From Bacteroidales bacterium (GTDB lineage: Bacteria; Bacteroidota; Bacteroidia; Bacteroidales; UBA7960): a DNA stretch of 46,364 nt. Location of the stretch: assembly GCA_007129255.1 (NCBI GenBank), contig SKVW01000009.1, forward strand, positions 1-46,364. The letters are read 5' to 3'. Positions 15,490 through 24,553 of this stretch are shown piece after piece. Every line of letters starts with the position of its first letter. The first letter of the stretch is position 1. The position numbers were made by a program, and so were the translations under genes. Under the pieces are notes generated by a model, which was not told the origin of the DNA, searched no databases, and saw nothing but the letters and a program-made list of their open reading frames with translations.

Positions 15490-18400
15490 ATGAAAAGTTT
15501 TACCAGAATTTTTTTATTTCTTTTTCTTCTATTTGCCTATGGAGTTAGTGCCCAGACACCAACCCATGAAGGCTTTGAATGGGAATTTTTCCCTCCGGTA
15601 GGATGGGAAGCTTCCGACAGGTGGGGCATCTCCCCGAGTCCTCATACCGGGGAACAGGCCGCCTTTTGTACCTATACCAATGCCCCCGATGAGGATTTGA
15701 TCACCGCACGTATGGATCTGACACAAGGGATAAATGAGATTTCTTTTCACTGGAGATCCAATGCCCTGCCTGATAATGATGCCAGTTTTGCTGTGGTATA
15801 TGTCAGTTATGATGCAGGAGACTCATGGACGGCTCTTGACACCCTCTCCGGCACAGAAGGCAGCTGGGTAGAGGAAACTTATGTTTTTACCGACCTGACT
15901 TCAGATCATGCCTATTTTAAATGGAATTACAGCAGCAATGGCTCATTTGCCGATGGTGCCCGCTCTTTTGCCCTGGATGATGTTTATTATCCTCGCTGGT
16001 ATCAGGATGAACCTTTGTTTTTTGCTTATCCGGATGATGAACTGGATTTTGAAACCGTGAACCTTCTTGAGTCTGACACAAGGAGCTTTACCGTTTATAA
16101 CTGGGGATTGCAGGATCTTACCCTTACCGAAGCTTCCTTTCCGGAAGAATACCAGGATGAGTTCCAAATCCTCAATGAGCTGCCCATCAACATTGAGCAT
16201 ATGGGTGAGGTGGAAATAGTTGTAGAATTTGCTCCTTTGATTGAGGGTGAAAAATCAGTCATCATGACTTTAACGCACAATGCAGATGACAGTCCTTTTG
16301 AAATGGGTCTTTTGGGTTATGCCCACAACCCCATCCTTTACCCGCCATTCCTGGAAGTGTTTGATGTCTTCCCCCCGATGGACTGGACCGAGGCAAGAGG
16401 GGTAATCACTGAAGATACCCAGTTTACAAGCGACATTTCTTCATGGGGAGGAAAGAGTTTTGGCAACCAGGTCGATGGCAGTCCCTCTGCTTTTGTTACC
16501 CTTGCCCTTACAAGGAATGAGTGGTTGATCACCCCTACCATTAGTCTTGAAGATACTTTGGATTATGAGCTAACTTTTGATCTGGCTCTTACTATCAGAA
16601 ATTCCACCGACCCGGCAGATCTGGATGAATCAAAATCTTTTATGGTGGTAATTTCTACCGACAATGGTGACACCTGGTCGGAAAGCAATGTGCTGGAAAC
16701 CTGGGACGAAGACTCCGATATTTCCAATACCGGCCAAGCAGAAACAGTTGATCTGACAGGCTATTCCGGAAATATTAAGCTTGCCTTTTACGGGCAATCG
16801 GAATATCATTCCGGGGTGATGTATGATATTTTTGTGGATAATGTCCGGGTTTCGGCTATTTCAGAGGATGACATCGAACCTCCCATGGTTATTTCCCTGG
16901 AGGGAAACACCGAAGTGGAAAACCAGGATATGGAGCTCTTGCTTACGGTTTATGACGAATCCATGGTTTCTAATGTTACGGCCCATTATACCATCGAAGA
17001 TCAGGATCCTCAAACCCTGGTAATGGAGTTTGTGGGGGAAGGAGATGATAATGGAGACGATGAAGACAAAAGCAAGGATGGTAACTTTTATCTTTTCCAG
17101 GGAACCATTCCGGCTCCTGAAGGCCCTGCCACAGGTACGGTGTATTTTTTCATGATGGATGAATATGGCAATATGGGCAATTCTGATGAGTATGATCTGG
17201 AATGGTATGCCGATGTGGAAGGTCCCGAGATTACCCTGGTGGAATATCCTACAATCTTAGGTTTGAACCGTGAAGGAATTGTGGGGGCACAGCTGGAAGA
17301 TCCTTCCGGCATTTTGTCCGCCACCCTTTATTATACCCTGGAAGGACAGGATGAAGAATCTGCAGAATTGACCGAAGGAGACGACGGGATCTACCGTGCC
17401 GAAATCCCCGCCCAGGCATCCTATACAGAAGCCTCCTTTTATGTTAAAGCAATTGATGCCTCTACCAGTGAAAACGAAACCATTACAGATTCCAGACAGG
17501 TAGTATGGTTAGATTCTTTTGTGGATGAAATACCTGTTGCTACCGAAGGACGCTCCCAGGGTAATCCGGTTGTTGCCTTTAATGGCGAACAATATTATGT
17601 GGTTTTCAACGACCGTCGCCTGGGTGGTTCAACCCATGCATACTGGGGCCGTTTTGTCGAACCCGATGGAACCGTTCATACGGATAATGAAATTAATGTG
17701 GTACCCTTTTCCTGGCAGCCATTCTTTTTTCCAAACCTGGAGTTTGGAGGAGAACACTTTTTATTCACTTATGCACAGCAACGTAGTCCGGATGATTTTA
17801 ACCGTGATCTCTTTGCAGTGGTGATTGACCAGGATGGACAACCTGTTGGAGATCGTTTCCAGGTTTCCGAACAACTGGCTCAAAATAATGCCTCATTTTC
17901 CGCTGTTGCCTGGGATGGAGAAAAGTTCCTTGCGGTTTGGCAGCAGGGTCAAAATCCACGAGAAATAGTTGGTCGTTTTATTTCTACGGAAGGACAAACT
18001 ATTGGCCAGCCTTTCTCCATCAGACCGGATGATGTTCCCCCACAGGCCGACCAAATGGTGCCCGATATTGTTTTTACAGGCGAAAACTTCATGGCCACAT
18101 GGGACGATAACCGCACCGGAAACCGCAATATTTACGGTCAGATGATCGATCAGGATGGCAACTTTATCGGCAATGATTTTGCCATTACCTCTGAATCGTT
18201 CAACCAGGGCATTTCTAAAATCGAAAAAAGCGGAAACCGCATCCTGGTGGCATGGGAAGATAACCGTGACCATATCCGTTCCAGCATTTATGGTCAACTG
18301 ATCGACCTGAAAGGAAATTTAATCGGGGAAGACTTCCCCATTGCGGTGGTGGAGGACGGATTAAGCCGCACCTGGGTCTCCCTTACCAGCAACGATTCTG

Positions 18401-20010
18401 AGTTTATTGCTTCCTGGAGTCACCAATACAGGGTCGGTATAACTTTATATTACAATGTACATGCCCATCGGATCAATAAAATGGGTGAAATCATCGGAGA
18501 TCAGATCGTGGTGGTTTCAGAAGAAGGAAGCCAGACCAACTCCCAAACCGCCACCGATGGTGAGGATTTTCTGGTGTTGTGGCAAGACGGACGGGCAGGC
18601 TACTGGGATACGTATGCCAGAATGTTTGAAGGTGTGCCGGACGAAGAGGCTCCCGCAGCAGTTTCCCTGGAAGGTAACGAGGCTGTTGCAGGGCATGACA
18701 TGCACCTGGTTCTTGAAGTCAGCAACAGCTCTTCCATGGAATCTGTTACCGGGCACTATACCATCAATGAAGAAACTTTTGAACTAACCATGGAGGCCAT
18801 CAACAAAGGATACTTCCTTTTTGAGGGTACCATTGATGCACCGGATGGCCCGGCCGAAGGAACCATATATTTTGTAATGACCGATGTTAACGGAAATGAG
18901 GGGACCTCCGGTGATTATACCATTGAATGGACTGAAGACCTTGATCCACCGGTTATTGAAATGGTTGAAGCTCCGCTAGAGGCAATGGCCGGTCAGGATG
19001 TATTGATTGTGGCAAAAATAACCGATGCCTCCGGGGTTGCCAGTGCACAACTTATTTATTCTATTGGGGAAGATGAATATGTACTTGAAATGGATGCTGA
19101 AGGGGATCATTATTCGGCAACCATACCCGGTCAGCCCGATGGTACCGTGGCAACCTATTATGTACAGGCAACCGATGCCTCTGATAACCAGAATACCGGT
19201 ACCTCAGAAGAATACACCCTGGAATGGATCCACATGGATGGGGATTGGTTCGGTAATGTCAACGCAGAGAATATAACCGGGCTTGGCTTGCAGGATGATC
19301 AACCCTGGTCACTTGGAGTTGCCATTGATCTCGGAGACCTGGAAGGCAGGATCACCAAAATTGCCTATATCGCCAACGAAGGAACCAATCCCCCGGTTAA
19401 CTGGGAGGTTCTTGAAATGACCGATGCGGAAACCTGGACCGAAAATGTATTGGAACAAGGAGGTTTACTTACTAATGACCCGGTGGAAGGTGGCAACGAA
19501 TGGAATGTGGTGGAGGTAGAAGAAAGCAACCTGCTTACCGGTAACATTGGGTTGGTTGTTGAACTGCCTGCCGGAGGTTATTGGGGTAGAGATAACAATG
19601 CACCTTATGAGCAAAGCTTTATTTATCTGGATAATACCTGGCTTAAGCTTGGTGAAGGAGATCTGGCCTCTTATCCTGGCGACTGGACCCTGAAATGTTA
19701 CATTGAATTTGAAGATGGAACGGTCTCTGTGATTGACTTTTCTCCCGGGGCTTCAAATATTTATAATTACCCAAATCCTTTCAAGGAACATACTTACATT
19801 TCTTTTTTCCTTGAAGATGCCGGCCAGGTTACGCTTTCGGTTTATGATATGCAGGGAAGGCGGGTTGCGGAATTGCTGGATCAGCAACTTGAAACCGGTG
19901 AACATCAGGTTCGGTGGGATGCAGGAAGAAGTAAGGAAGGAATGTATTTTTACCGGTTGACCAAACCCGAAGGGTCTTTAACCGGAAAAATGTTACTGAT
20001 CAGGAATTAA
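15490..20010 (+). CDS. Very large T9SS-exported protein with anchor-J/D, propeller-like and Ig-like modules
   Basis: I start at the ATG at 15490 (1506 residues), because MKSFTRIFLFLFLLFAYGVSAQ is a clean signal peptide; the track adds 36 codons. The order of modules is as follows. A choice-of-anchor-J-like jelly roll (about 25-170) is followed by an ASPM/Hydin-like anchor-D module (175-280) and a second anchor-J (285-460). An Ig-like pair (463-675) precedes a propeller-like region with repeated W.D.R/DNR..N.YGQ blades (677-1045). A second Ig-like segment (1051-1247) resembles the first. A galactose-binding-like stretch and a type A sorting domain (1423-1506, beginning YNYPNPF and ending KMLLIRN) complete it. 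The protein is strongly acidic. No catalytic domain is recognisable, so it is probably a surface adhesin or binding protein. It is transcribed divergently from the CHAT gene. Confidence 0.88.
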   Translation: MKSFTRIFLFLFLLFAYGVSAQTPTHEGFEWEFFPPVGWEASDRWGISPSPHTGEQAAFCTYTNAPDEDLITARMDLTQGINEISFHWRSNALPDNDASFAVVYVSYDAGDSWTALDTLSGTEGSWVEETYVFTDLTSDHAYFKWNYSSNGSFADGARSFALDDVYYPRWYQDEPLFFAYPDDELDFETVNLLESDTRSFTVYNWGLQDLTLTEASFPEEYQDEFQILNELPINIEHMGEVEIVVEFAPLIEGEKSVIMTLTHNADDSPFEMGLLGYAHNPILYPPFLEVFDVFPPMDWTEARGVITEDTQFTSDISSWGGKSFGNQVDGSPSAFVTLALTRNEWLITPTISLEDTLDYELTFDLALTIRNSTDPADLDESKSFMVVISTDNGDTWSESNVLETWDEDSDISNTGQAETVDLTGYSGNIKLAFYGQSEYHSGVMYDIFVDNVRVSAISEDDIEPPMVISLEGNTEVENQDMELLLTVYDESMVSNVTAHYTIEDQDPQTLVMEFVGEGDDNGDDEDKSKDGNFYLFQGTIPAPEGPATGTVYFFMMDEYGNMGNSDEYDLEWYADVEGPEITLVEYPTILGLNREGIVGAQLEDPSGILSATLYYTLEGQDEESAELTEGDDGIYRAEIPAQASYTEASFYVKAIDASTSENETITDSRQVVWLDSFVDEIPVATEGRSQGNPVVAFNGEQYYVVFNDRRLGGSTHAYWGRFVEPDGTVHTDNEINVVPFSWQPFFFPNLEFGGEHFLFTYAQQRSPDDFNRDLFAVVIDQDGQPVGDRFQVSEQLAQNNASFSAVAWDGEKFLAVWQQGQNPREIVGRFISTEGQTIGQPFSIRPDDVPPQADQMVPDIVFTGENFMATWDDNRTGNRNIYGQMIDQDGNFIGNDFAITSESFNQGISKIEKSGNRILVAWEDNRDHIRSSIYGQLIDLKGNLIGEDFPIAVVEDGLSRTWVSLTSNDSEFIASWSHQYRVGITLYYNVHAHRINKMGEIIGDQIVVVSEEGSQTNSQTATDGEDFLVLWQDGRAGYWDTYARMFEGVPDEEAPAAVSLEGNEAVAGHDMHLVLEVSNSSSMESVTGHYTINEETFELTMEAINKGYFLFEGTIDAPDGPAEGTIYFVMTDVNGNEGTSGDYTIEWTEDLDPPVIEMVEAPLEAMAGQDVLIVAKITDASGVASAQLIYSIGEDEYVLEMDAEGDHYSATIPGQPDGTVATYYVQATDASDNQNTGTSEEYTLEWIHMDGDWFGNVNAENITGLGLQDDQPWSLGVAIDLGDLEGRITKIAYIANEGTNPPVNWEVLEMTDAETWTENVLEQGGLLTNDPVEGGNEWNVVEVEESNLLTGNIGLVVELPAGGYWGRDNNAPYEQSFIYLDNTWLKLGEGDLASYPGDWTLKCYIEFEDGTVSVIDFSPGASNIYNYPNPFKEHTYISFFLEDAGQVTLSVYDMQGRRVAELLDQQLETGEHQVRWDAGRSKEGMYFYRLTKPEGSLTGKMLLIRN

Positions 20011-20033
20011 TTCTTTTCATTTTGTTTTGTTAG

Positions 20034-20064
20034 CCGCCTGTCTGCTTTTGCAGCAGGCGGTTTT
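20034..20064 (+). terminator. Intrinsic terminator after the large T9SS gene
   Basis: CCGCCTG pairs with CAGGCGG, with a nested CTGC/GCAG, and TTTT follows. It lies 24 bp after the stop codon of the large T9SS protein. Confidence 0.75.
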
Positions 20065-20067
20065 ATT

Positions 20068-20102
20068 AAAAAAAGCTGCCCCGGTCCGGAGCAGCTTTTT
20101 TT
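20068..20102. terminator. Bidirectional intrinsic terminator
   Basis: AAAAAAAGCTGC and GCAGCTTTTTTT form a stem around a CCGG-containing loop, with T-runs on both strands. It sits between the convergent T9SS gene and the arsR-like gene and can serve both. Confidence 0.8.
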
Positions 20103-20123
20103 AATTTTCCTAAAATATTGTTC

Positions 20124-20414
20124 TTAATGACAGCGGCTGATGCAGTCAACAAGCTGGCTGAGTGCTTCATGCTTCAAAAAATAAAACGTGTTTTTTCCAC
20201 TGCGGCGGGATTCCAATACGCCCTTGGTTTTGAGAATGTTCAAGTGGTGTGATGCCGATGCCTGCTCAATTTTGAGGGTTTCATATATTTCAGTCACATT
20301 CATTTGCTCTTTTTTCTCCAAAAGATCAATGATGGCAATCCGCATCGGGTGTGCAATCGCCCGCAATTTGCTGGCCGCTTCTTCTAACTTCTGAGGATCT
20401 AGTTTCTTTGCCAT
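20124..20414 (-). CDS. ArsR/SmtB-family transcriptional regulator
   Basis: This 96-residue winged-helix protein has the layout LRAIAHPMRIAIIDLLEKKEQ, recognition region QASASHHLNILKTKGVLESRRSGK, and a C-terminus ending CISRCH. It lacks the CxC sensor of the regulator at 9815-10114. The terminal cysteines and histidine could be ligands of a different metal site, or it could be a non-metal member. It is monocistronic, bounded by a terminator, and its promoter region carries an 18-bp AT palindrome suited to autoregulation. No other target is adjacent apart from the sdh operon, which ends facing it. Confidence 0.9.
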   Translation of the reverse strand: MAKKLDPQKLEEAASKLRAIAHPMRIAIIDLLEKKEQMNVTEIYETLKIEQASASHHLNILKTKGVLESRRSGKNTFYFLKHEALSQLVDCISRCH

Positions 20415-20450
20415 AACTTTTTGTTTTTAATTAAATGAAATTGATTTTGT

Positions 20451-20458
20451 CAAAGTTA
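20451..20458 (-). promoter_or_regulatory. -7 element TAACTTTG for the arsR-like gene
   Basis: The minus-strand reading TAACTTTG matches TAnnTTTG exactly and lies 37 bp from the start codon at 20414. A TTG 22 bases upstream, beyond the palindrome, can serve as -33. Confidence 0.6.
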
Positions 20459-20460
20459 AC

Positions 20461-20478
20461 AAATATATAAATATATTT
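20461..20478. promoter_or_regulatory. AT-rich 8-2-8 palindrome in the arsR-like promoter
   Basis: AAATATATAAATATATTT is a perfect 8-bp inverted repeat with a 2-bp centre, positioned between the -33 and -7 elements of the arsR-like promoter. Size and position suit an autoregulatory ArsR/SmtB operator. It differs from the ATCG-type palindromes of the other ArsR cluster. AT-rich DNA makes chance palindromes more likely. Confidence 0.45.
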
Positions 20479-20638
20479 TACAACATAGTAAACTTTTCAC
20501 TTAATTTTTCAACATATTTTGCTGTTAAGCCTCTAAAAACTTTAATTTGAAGAAGAATTTTAACTTTTTTTATAATGTTAAGGATTTAAGAACAGAAGAC
20601 ATGAGACATAAGTATTGCTGCTGAGTTTCTCTATGGGG

Positions 20639-20667
20639 TAAAACCAGCCGCAAGGCAAACTGGCTTT
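20639..20667 (-). terminator. Possible terminator of the sdh operon
   Basis: Read on the minus strand, AAAGCCAG and CTGGTTTT can pair with one G-U and are followed by T/A. It lies about 50 bp after the sdhB stop. The stem is short in GC, so confidence is modest. Confidence 0.4.
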
Positions 20668-20719
20668 TTGAGTGAAACGTGAAATGAGAGCAGTAAAAAA
20701 ACTTCTTTACGGGAACAAC

Positions 20720-21475
20720 TTATTCAGCCTTGGGTTTACAAACCTTTGCCGAGAAAAATTCCCGGTTCATTTGTGCTATGAAGTCTACCGAGATCCCTTT
20801 GGGGCAGTCGAATTCGCATCCATAGGTGTTGGAACAGAAACCAAAGCCTTCCTCATCCATTTTCTTTACCATTTTTTGCACCCGTTCTGCGGCTTCAACC
20901 TTTCCCTGGGGGAGCAAAGCATATTGCGATACCTTTGCTGCTGCGAAAAGCATGGCAGAGGAGTTTTTACACGCCGCTACGCAGGCCCCGCACCCTATGC
21001 AAACGGCCGCATCAAAGGCCCGGTCGGAAATAATTTTATTAACAGGGGTGCTGTTTGATTCGGGTGCACAACCTGCATTTATGTTGACGAAACCACCCGC
21101 ATGGATGATCCTTTCAAAAGAGCTGCGGTCTACCACCAGGTCTTTGATGATAGGAAAGGCACTGGCACGCCAGGGTTCTACCACAATGGTATCACCATCT
21201 TTAAATTCTCTCATGTGCAGTTCACAGGTTGTGGTATGCTGCATGGGTCCATGGGGGCGGCCGTTGATATACAATCCGCAGGAGCCGCAAATACCCTCCC
21301 GGCAGTCATGTTCGAAGGTCACGGGTTCTTTTCCCTGCTCAATCAGCTGGGTATTTAAATAATCCAGCATCTCCAAAAAGGACATTTCCGGGGAGACCTC
21401 TTTCAGGTGGTGAGTCTCAAATTTTCCTTTGGTGTGGGCGTTTTTCTGCCGCCATATTTTTAATCGGATTTCCAT
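20720..21475 (-). CDS. sdhB: Succinate dehydrogenase/fumarate reductase iron-sulfur subunit
   Basis: This 251-residue subunit passes electrons between the flavin of SdhA and the membrane quinone site. The [2Fe-2S] ligands are in [17 protein letters not shown] plus a later Cys (TTTCELH). The second ferredoxin domain has [15 protein letters not shown] and [15 protein letters not shown] for the [4Fe-4S] and [3Fe-4S] clusters. It is the last gene of sdhCAB, 20 bp after sdhA. The cluster type (cytochrome b558-like C subunit, long A subunit) is the Bacteroidetes form that can work as fumarate reductase in anaerobes; direction cannot be told from sequence. Confidence 0.94.
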   Translation of the reverse strand: MEIRLKIWRQKNAHTKGKFETHHLKEVSPEMSFLEMLDYLNTQLIEQGKEPVTFEHDCREGICGSCGLYINGRPHGPMQHTTTCELHMREFKDGDTIVVEPWRASAFPIIKDLVVDRSSFERIIHAGGFVNINAGCAPESNSTPVNKIISDRAFDAAVCIGCGACVAACKNSSAMLFAAAKVSQYALLPQGKVEAAERVQKMVKKMDEEGFGFCSNTYGCEFDCPKGISVDFIAQMNREFFSAKVCKPKAE

Positions 21476-21495
21476 GTTTTCAAAGCATTAAAGGG

Positions 21496-23415
21496 TTATT
21501 TGTAACTCCTTTCCTTCAATTCAACAAACTCGAATTTCAGGGGTTCTTTATGCAATACTGGTTTGGCTTTGGGACCCTGGTATTCCCAGGCGGCAACGTA
21601 TGCAAAATTGGCATCATCTCTTTTGGCTTCACCTTGTTCTGTCTGATATTCCTCCCGGAAATGAGCCCCACAGGATTCTTCACGCTGAAGGGCATCTTCA
21701 CACATCAGTCTTCCCACATCGAAAAAGTCAACAACCTTCAGGGCTTTCTCCAGCTCATGGTTTAATTCATCGGCCCCCCCGGGAATTTTTATTTCTTTCC
21801 AGAATTCCTCTTCCAGCTGATCAATGAGCTCAAGGCCCTTTATCAGGCCTTCGGCATTGCGCATCATCCCGCAATGATCCCAAAGGATCTTGCCAAGCCT
21901 TTTGTGGAAAGAAGAAGCCGTTTGGCTGCCATCAACGGCCAAAACTTTATCAATCCTCTCTTTTACCTTTTTTTCCGATTCCTCAAATTCCGGAAGGTCT
22001 GTACGGAACTTTGGAACACGGATCTGGTCAGAAAGATAATCGCTGAGGGTATAAGGTAAAATAAAATAACCATCGCCTGTGCATTGCATCAGGGAACTGG
22101 CCCCAAGGCGGTTGGCTCCATGATCCGAAAAGTTGCTTTCGCCTATAGAGAAAAGACCCGGAATCGTGGTCTCCAGGTTGTAGTCAACCCAAAGGCCGCC
22201 CATGGTATAATGTCCGGCGGGGTAGATGCGCATGGGTTGGTTGTAAGGATTGATGCCGGTTATCTTTTCGTACATTTCAAAAAGGTTGCCGTATTTATCC
22301 TCAATGGCTTTTTTCCCTTGTTTATCAATGGCATCCCTGAAGTCGAGGTAGACAGAAAGGCCGGAATCTCCGCAGCCATATCCTTTGTCGCAACGTTCTT
22401 TGGCGGCCCTGGAGGCCACATCCCTGGGCACCAGGTTGCCAAAAGCGGGGTATCTTCGCTCCAGGTAATAATCCCTTTCTTCCTCAGGAATTTCGGTGGG
22501 ATGCCGTTTGTCCCCTTTTTCTTTAGACACCCAGACCCGCCCGTCGTTACGCAGGGACTCCGACATCAGGGTTAGCTTGCATTGGTAGTCGTTTAATACC
22601 GGAATACTGGTGGGGTGTATCTGGATAAAGCTAGGGTTGGCAAACAGGGCTCCTTTTTTGTGGGCGTTCCAGGCGGCTGAAGCATTGCTTCCGAGGCCAA
22701 GGGTGGATAGATAAAAAACCGTTCCAAATCCACCGGTAGCCAGCACCACTGCATGGGCAGCATGCCTTTCAATCTCCCCGGTAAGCAGATGGCGGGTGAT
22801 GATACCCCGGGCCTTTCCTTCCACAACGACCAGGTCGAGCATATCCCGGCGGGGAAACATCTTAACGGTTCCTTTGGCAATTTGGCGGCTTAAGGAAGAA
22901 TAGGTTCCCAGCAGGCATTGCTGCCCGGTCTGCCCCTTGGCATAAAAGGTTCTGGAAACCTGTACCCCGCCAAAAGAACGGGTGTCCAGGGATCCGCCAT
23001 AGTCCCGGGCAAAAGGTACGCCCATGGCCGTAAAATGATCTATCACATCGTTGCTTACCTCGGCCGCACGGTAAACATTGGCTTCCCGGGCACGGTAATC
23101 CCCCCCTTTGATCATATCGTGAAACAAGCGAAAGACGGAATCTCCGTCATTTTTATAATTCTTTGCCGCATTGATGCCGCCCTGGGCTGCAACCGAATGG
23201 GCCCGTCGGGGAGAATCCTGGAAGCAAAACACTTTTACATTGTAGCCCAGCTCGCCAAGGGCGCTTGCGGCAGATGCCCCGGCCAGCCCTGTGCCCACTA
23301 CGATTACTTCCAGTTTTTTCTTGTTGGCAGGGTTTACCAGGCGCAAACCGGCTTTGTAGTTTTTCCACTTCTCTGCCAAGGGGCCATCGGGTATTTTGGA
23401 ATCAAGCTTTTGCAT
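21496..23415 (-). CDS. sdhA: Succinate dehydrogenase/fumarate reductase flavoprotein subunit
   Basis: This 639-residue catalytic subunit interconverts succinate and fumarate. The FAD Rossmann motif is [19 protein letters not shown], the flavinylation-site histidine lies in [12 protein letters not shown], and the active-site region includes HPTSIP and the capping-domain Arg in [19 protein letters not shown]. The C-terminal block contains [25 protein letters not shown]. Length and the N-terminal extension fit the Bacteroidetes/epsilon-like SdhA group. It lies between sdhC (34-bp gap) and sdhB (20-bp gap) in one operon. Confidence 0.94.
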   Translation of the reverse strand: MQKLDSKIPDGPLAEKWKNYKAGLRLVNPANKKKLEVIVVGTGLAGASAASALGELGYNVKVFCFQDSPRRAHSVAAQGGINAAKNYKNDGDSVFRLFHDMIKGGDYRAREANVYRAAEVSNDVIDHFTAMGVPFARDYGGSLDTRSFGGVQVSRTFYAKGQTGQQCLLGTYSSLSRQIAKGTVKMFPRRDMLDLVVVEGKARGIITRHLLTGEIERHAAHAVVLATGGFGTVFYLSTLGLGSNASAAWNAHKKGALFANPSFIQIHPTSIPVLNDYQCKLTLMSESLRNDGRVWVSKEKGDKRHPTEIPEEERDYYLERRYPAFGNLVPRDVASRAAKERCDKGYGCGDSGLSVYLDFRDAIDKQGKKAIEDKYGNLFEMYEKITGINPYNQPMRIYPAGHYTMGGLWVDYNLETTIPGLFSIGESNFSDHGANRLGASSLMQCTGDGYFILPYTLSDYLSDQIRVPKFRTDLPEFEESEKKVKERIDKVLAVDGSQTASSFHKRLGKILWDHCGMMRNAEGLIKGLELIDQLEEEFWKEIKIPGGADELNHELEKALKVVDFFDVGRLMCEDALQREESCGAHFREEYQTEQGEAKRDDANFAYVAAWEYQGPKAKPVLHKEPLKFEFVELKERSYK

Positions 23416-23449
23416 CGCTTTTGGGGTTTTCGGTTAAATAAAATCAGGC

Positions 23450-24121
23450 TTAATGAAAAAACAAAAAGTAAACAGGGATACTGGCAAAGCCAATGCTGAT
23501 CACCAGGGCATAAATGGTTCCAATGGTTTTTATGGCCGGGGTGTATTTGTTGTGATTGAGGCCCAGTGACTGGAAGGCTGACTGAAAAGCGTGCTTCAGA
23601 TGAAAACCCAGAAATACAAAAGAAATGAGATAGATGGCCGAATACCAGGGATTTTGAAATAGCTCCCTGGCCATCTCATAAAACTCGTAACGGTCACCTT
23701 CGGCAACTTCCGGTATGGGCACCCAGCCAAGCCTTACAAAGAAAAAGTTGACCAGATGGATTACCAGGAAAATAAAAATAATAACCCCGGTATGGAACAT
23801 ATAACGGGAAAAAGTAGAGGTTTCTGTTTTCAGACGGGTATGATATTTAACCGGTCTGGCCCGGGTGTTTTGGATTTGCAGGATAACCCCCAGCATGATG
23901 TGGATCAGGAAACCTGCAAAAAGAACATATTCCATTATTTTGATAAAGGGGTTTTCGGTTAGAAACCTGACCGCCCCCCGAAAAGCCTCGCCATCATCGC
24001 CCCTCAGCATCAAAATGTTGGTGGCAAGGTGGGAAACCAGGAACAGCATCAGGAAAATCCCTGCCAGGGCCATAACATATTTCTGGCTTAGGGAAGACAG
24101 GCTTAAAATTGGTTTTTTCAT
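23450..24121 (-). CDS. sdhC: Succinate dehydrogenase cytochrome b558 subunit
   Basis: This 223-residue membrane anchor has five hydrophobic helices and heme-ligand-type histidines in VSHLATNIL, FLIHIMLGV, MFHTGVIIF, VIHLVNFFF and LGFHLKHAFQSAFQ. This is the single-subunit diheme type found with SdhA/SdhB in Bacteroidota and Bacillota; no sdhD is expected. It holds the menaquinone site of the complex. It is the first gene of the operon, with a candidate -7 box about 120 bp upstream. Confidence 0.92.
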   Translation of the reverse strand: MKKPILSLSSLSQKYVMALAGIFLMLFLVSHLATNILMLRGDDGEAFRGAVRFLTENPFIKIMEYVLFAGFLIHIMLGVILQIQNTRARPVKYHTRLKTETSTFSRYMFHTGVIIFIFLVIHLVNFFFVRLGWVPIPEVAEGDRYEFYEMARELFQNPWYSAIYLISFVFLGFHLKHAFQSAFQSLGLNHNKYTPAIKTIGTIYALVISIGFASIPVYFLFFH

Positions 24122-24239
24122 CCGTCAAGATTGTTTAAATCGGTTAAGTGAAAGGTGCCAGTAAATTCAATTCCCTTCAGGGTCATCTTAAATGGCCGGT
24201 TTCAGAATATTTTGGGTTTTCATGTTTTTTTGACCTGCT

Positions 24240-24247
24240 CAAACTTA
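24240..24247 (-). promoter_or_regulatory. -7 element TAAGTTTG for sdhCAB
   Basis: The minus-strand reading TAAGTTTG matches TAnnTTTG exactly, about 120 bp upstream of the sdhC start. The implied leader is roughly 110 nt. Confidence 0.4.
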
Positions 24248-24374
24248 AAATAAATAGTTTGTTGATTTTCGGATTATTCGGTATATTTCATTTTTTATGC
24301 AAAATGAGCAATATCAAAGGGGCGTATATTTTGCTTTTCCCGGTTCAAATGTAAAAGAACGGTTTGATAATATA

Positions 24375-24405
24375 TTGTATGCCAGCTTATTTAGGCTTAA
24401 TTTTG
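24375..24405 (+). promoter_or_regulatory. Promoter (-33 TTG, -7 TAATTTTG) upstream of the pepP pair
   Basis: TTG at 24375-24377 and TAATTTTG at 24398-24405 are separated by 20 bp, an acceptable Bacteroidetes -33/-7 arrangement. It would give a leader of about 140 nt that contains the TTTGCAAACAAA repeats. Confidence 0.45.
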
Positions 24406-24428
24406 TTTCCGCAAAGCCTGAAGTTCCT

Positions 24429-24484
24429 GCAAATGGATTATTTGCAAACAAATGTAGATTTTCCGCTTGTTTTTTGCAAACAAA
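24429..24484. repeat. TTTGCAAA palindromes: two 12-bp direct repeats and an inverted repeat
   Basis: TTTGCAAACAAA occurs at 24441-24452 and again at 24473-24484, 32 bp apart (about three helical turns). Its core TTTGCAAA is self-complementary. GCAAAT at 24429-24434 and ATTTGC at 24440-24445 add an inverted repeat overlapping the first copy. The cluster lies between two candidate pepP promoters and looks like a multi-site protein-binding region. Confidence 0.5.
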
Positions 24485-24539
24485 ATTACAATTTGAATTC
24501 TTTATAAATAAGGGCGGCCTGGTCTGCTCAAAACATTAG

Positions 24540-24547
24540 TATATTTG
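24540..24547 (+). promoter_or_regulatory. Second -7-like box TATATTTG immediately before pepP
   Basis: TATATTTG is an exact TAnnTTTG match only 6 bp before the pepP ATG at 24554. If used, transcription would begin at or next to the start codon and give a leaderless mRNA. It may be chance, as the region is AT-rich. Confidence 0.35.
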
Positions 24548-24553
24548 TTGATT

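Larger units (their letters stand above)
20415..20719. other. Intergenic region between arsR-like gene and sdhB end
   Basis: These 305 bp are very AT-rich on the left, holding the promoter and palindrome of the arsR-like gene. A possible terminator of the sdh operon lies on the right. A 128-codon plus-strand ORF in the track begins here but runs antisense through sdhB and is a shadow. Nothing else is recognisable. Confidence 0.5.
24122..24553. other. Divergent intergenic region between sdhC and pepP
   Basis: This 432-bp non-coding region holds promoters for both directions plus a cluster of TTTGCAAA palindromes and direct repeats (listed separately). Two short plus-strand ORFs in the track (24148 and 24297) overlap each other, have no recognisable content and cover the promoter motifs. 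I do not accept them as genes. Confidence 0.55.

Noticed and set aside
20672-21058. 128-codon plus-strand ORF
   Set aside because: It runs antisense through sdhB, whose Fe-S motifs are unmistakable; it is a shadow frame.
24148-24539. Two short plus-strand ORFs between sdhC and pepP
   Set aside because: They overlap each other and the promoter and repeat motifs and show no protein-like pattern.
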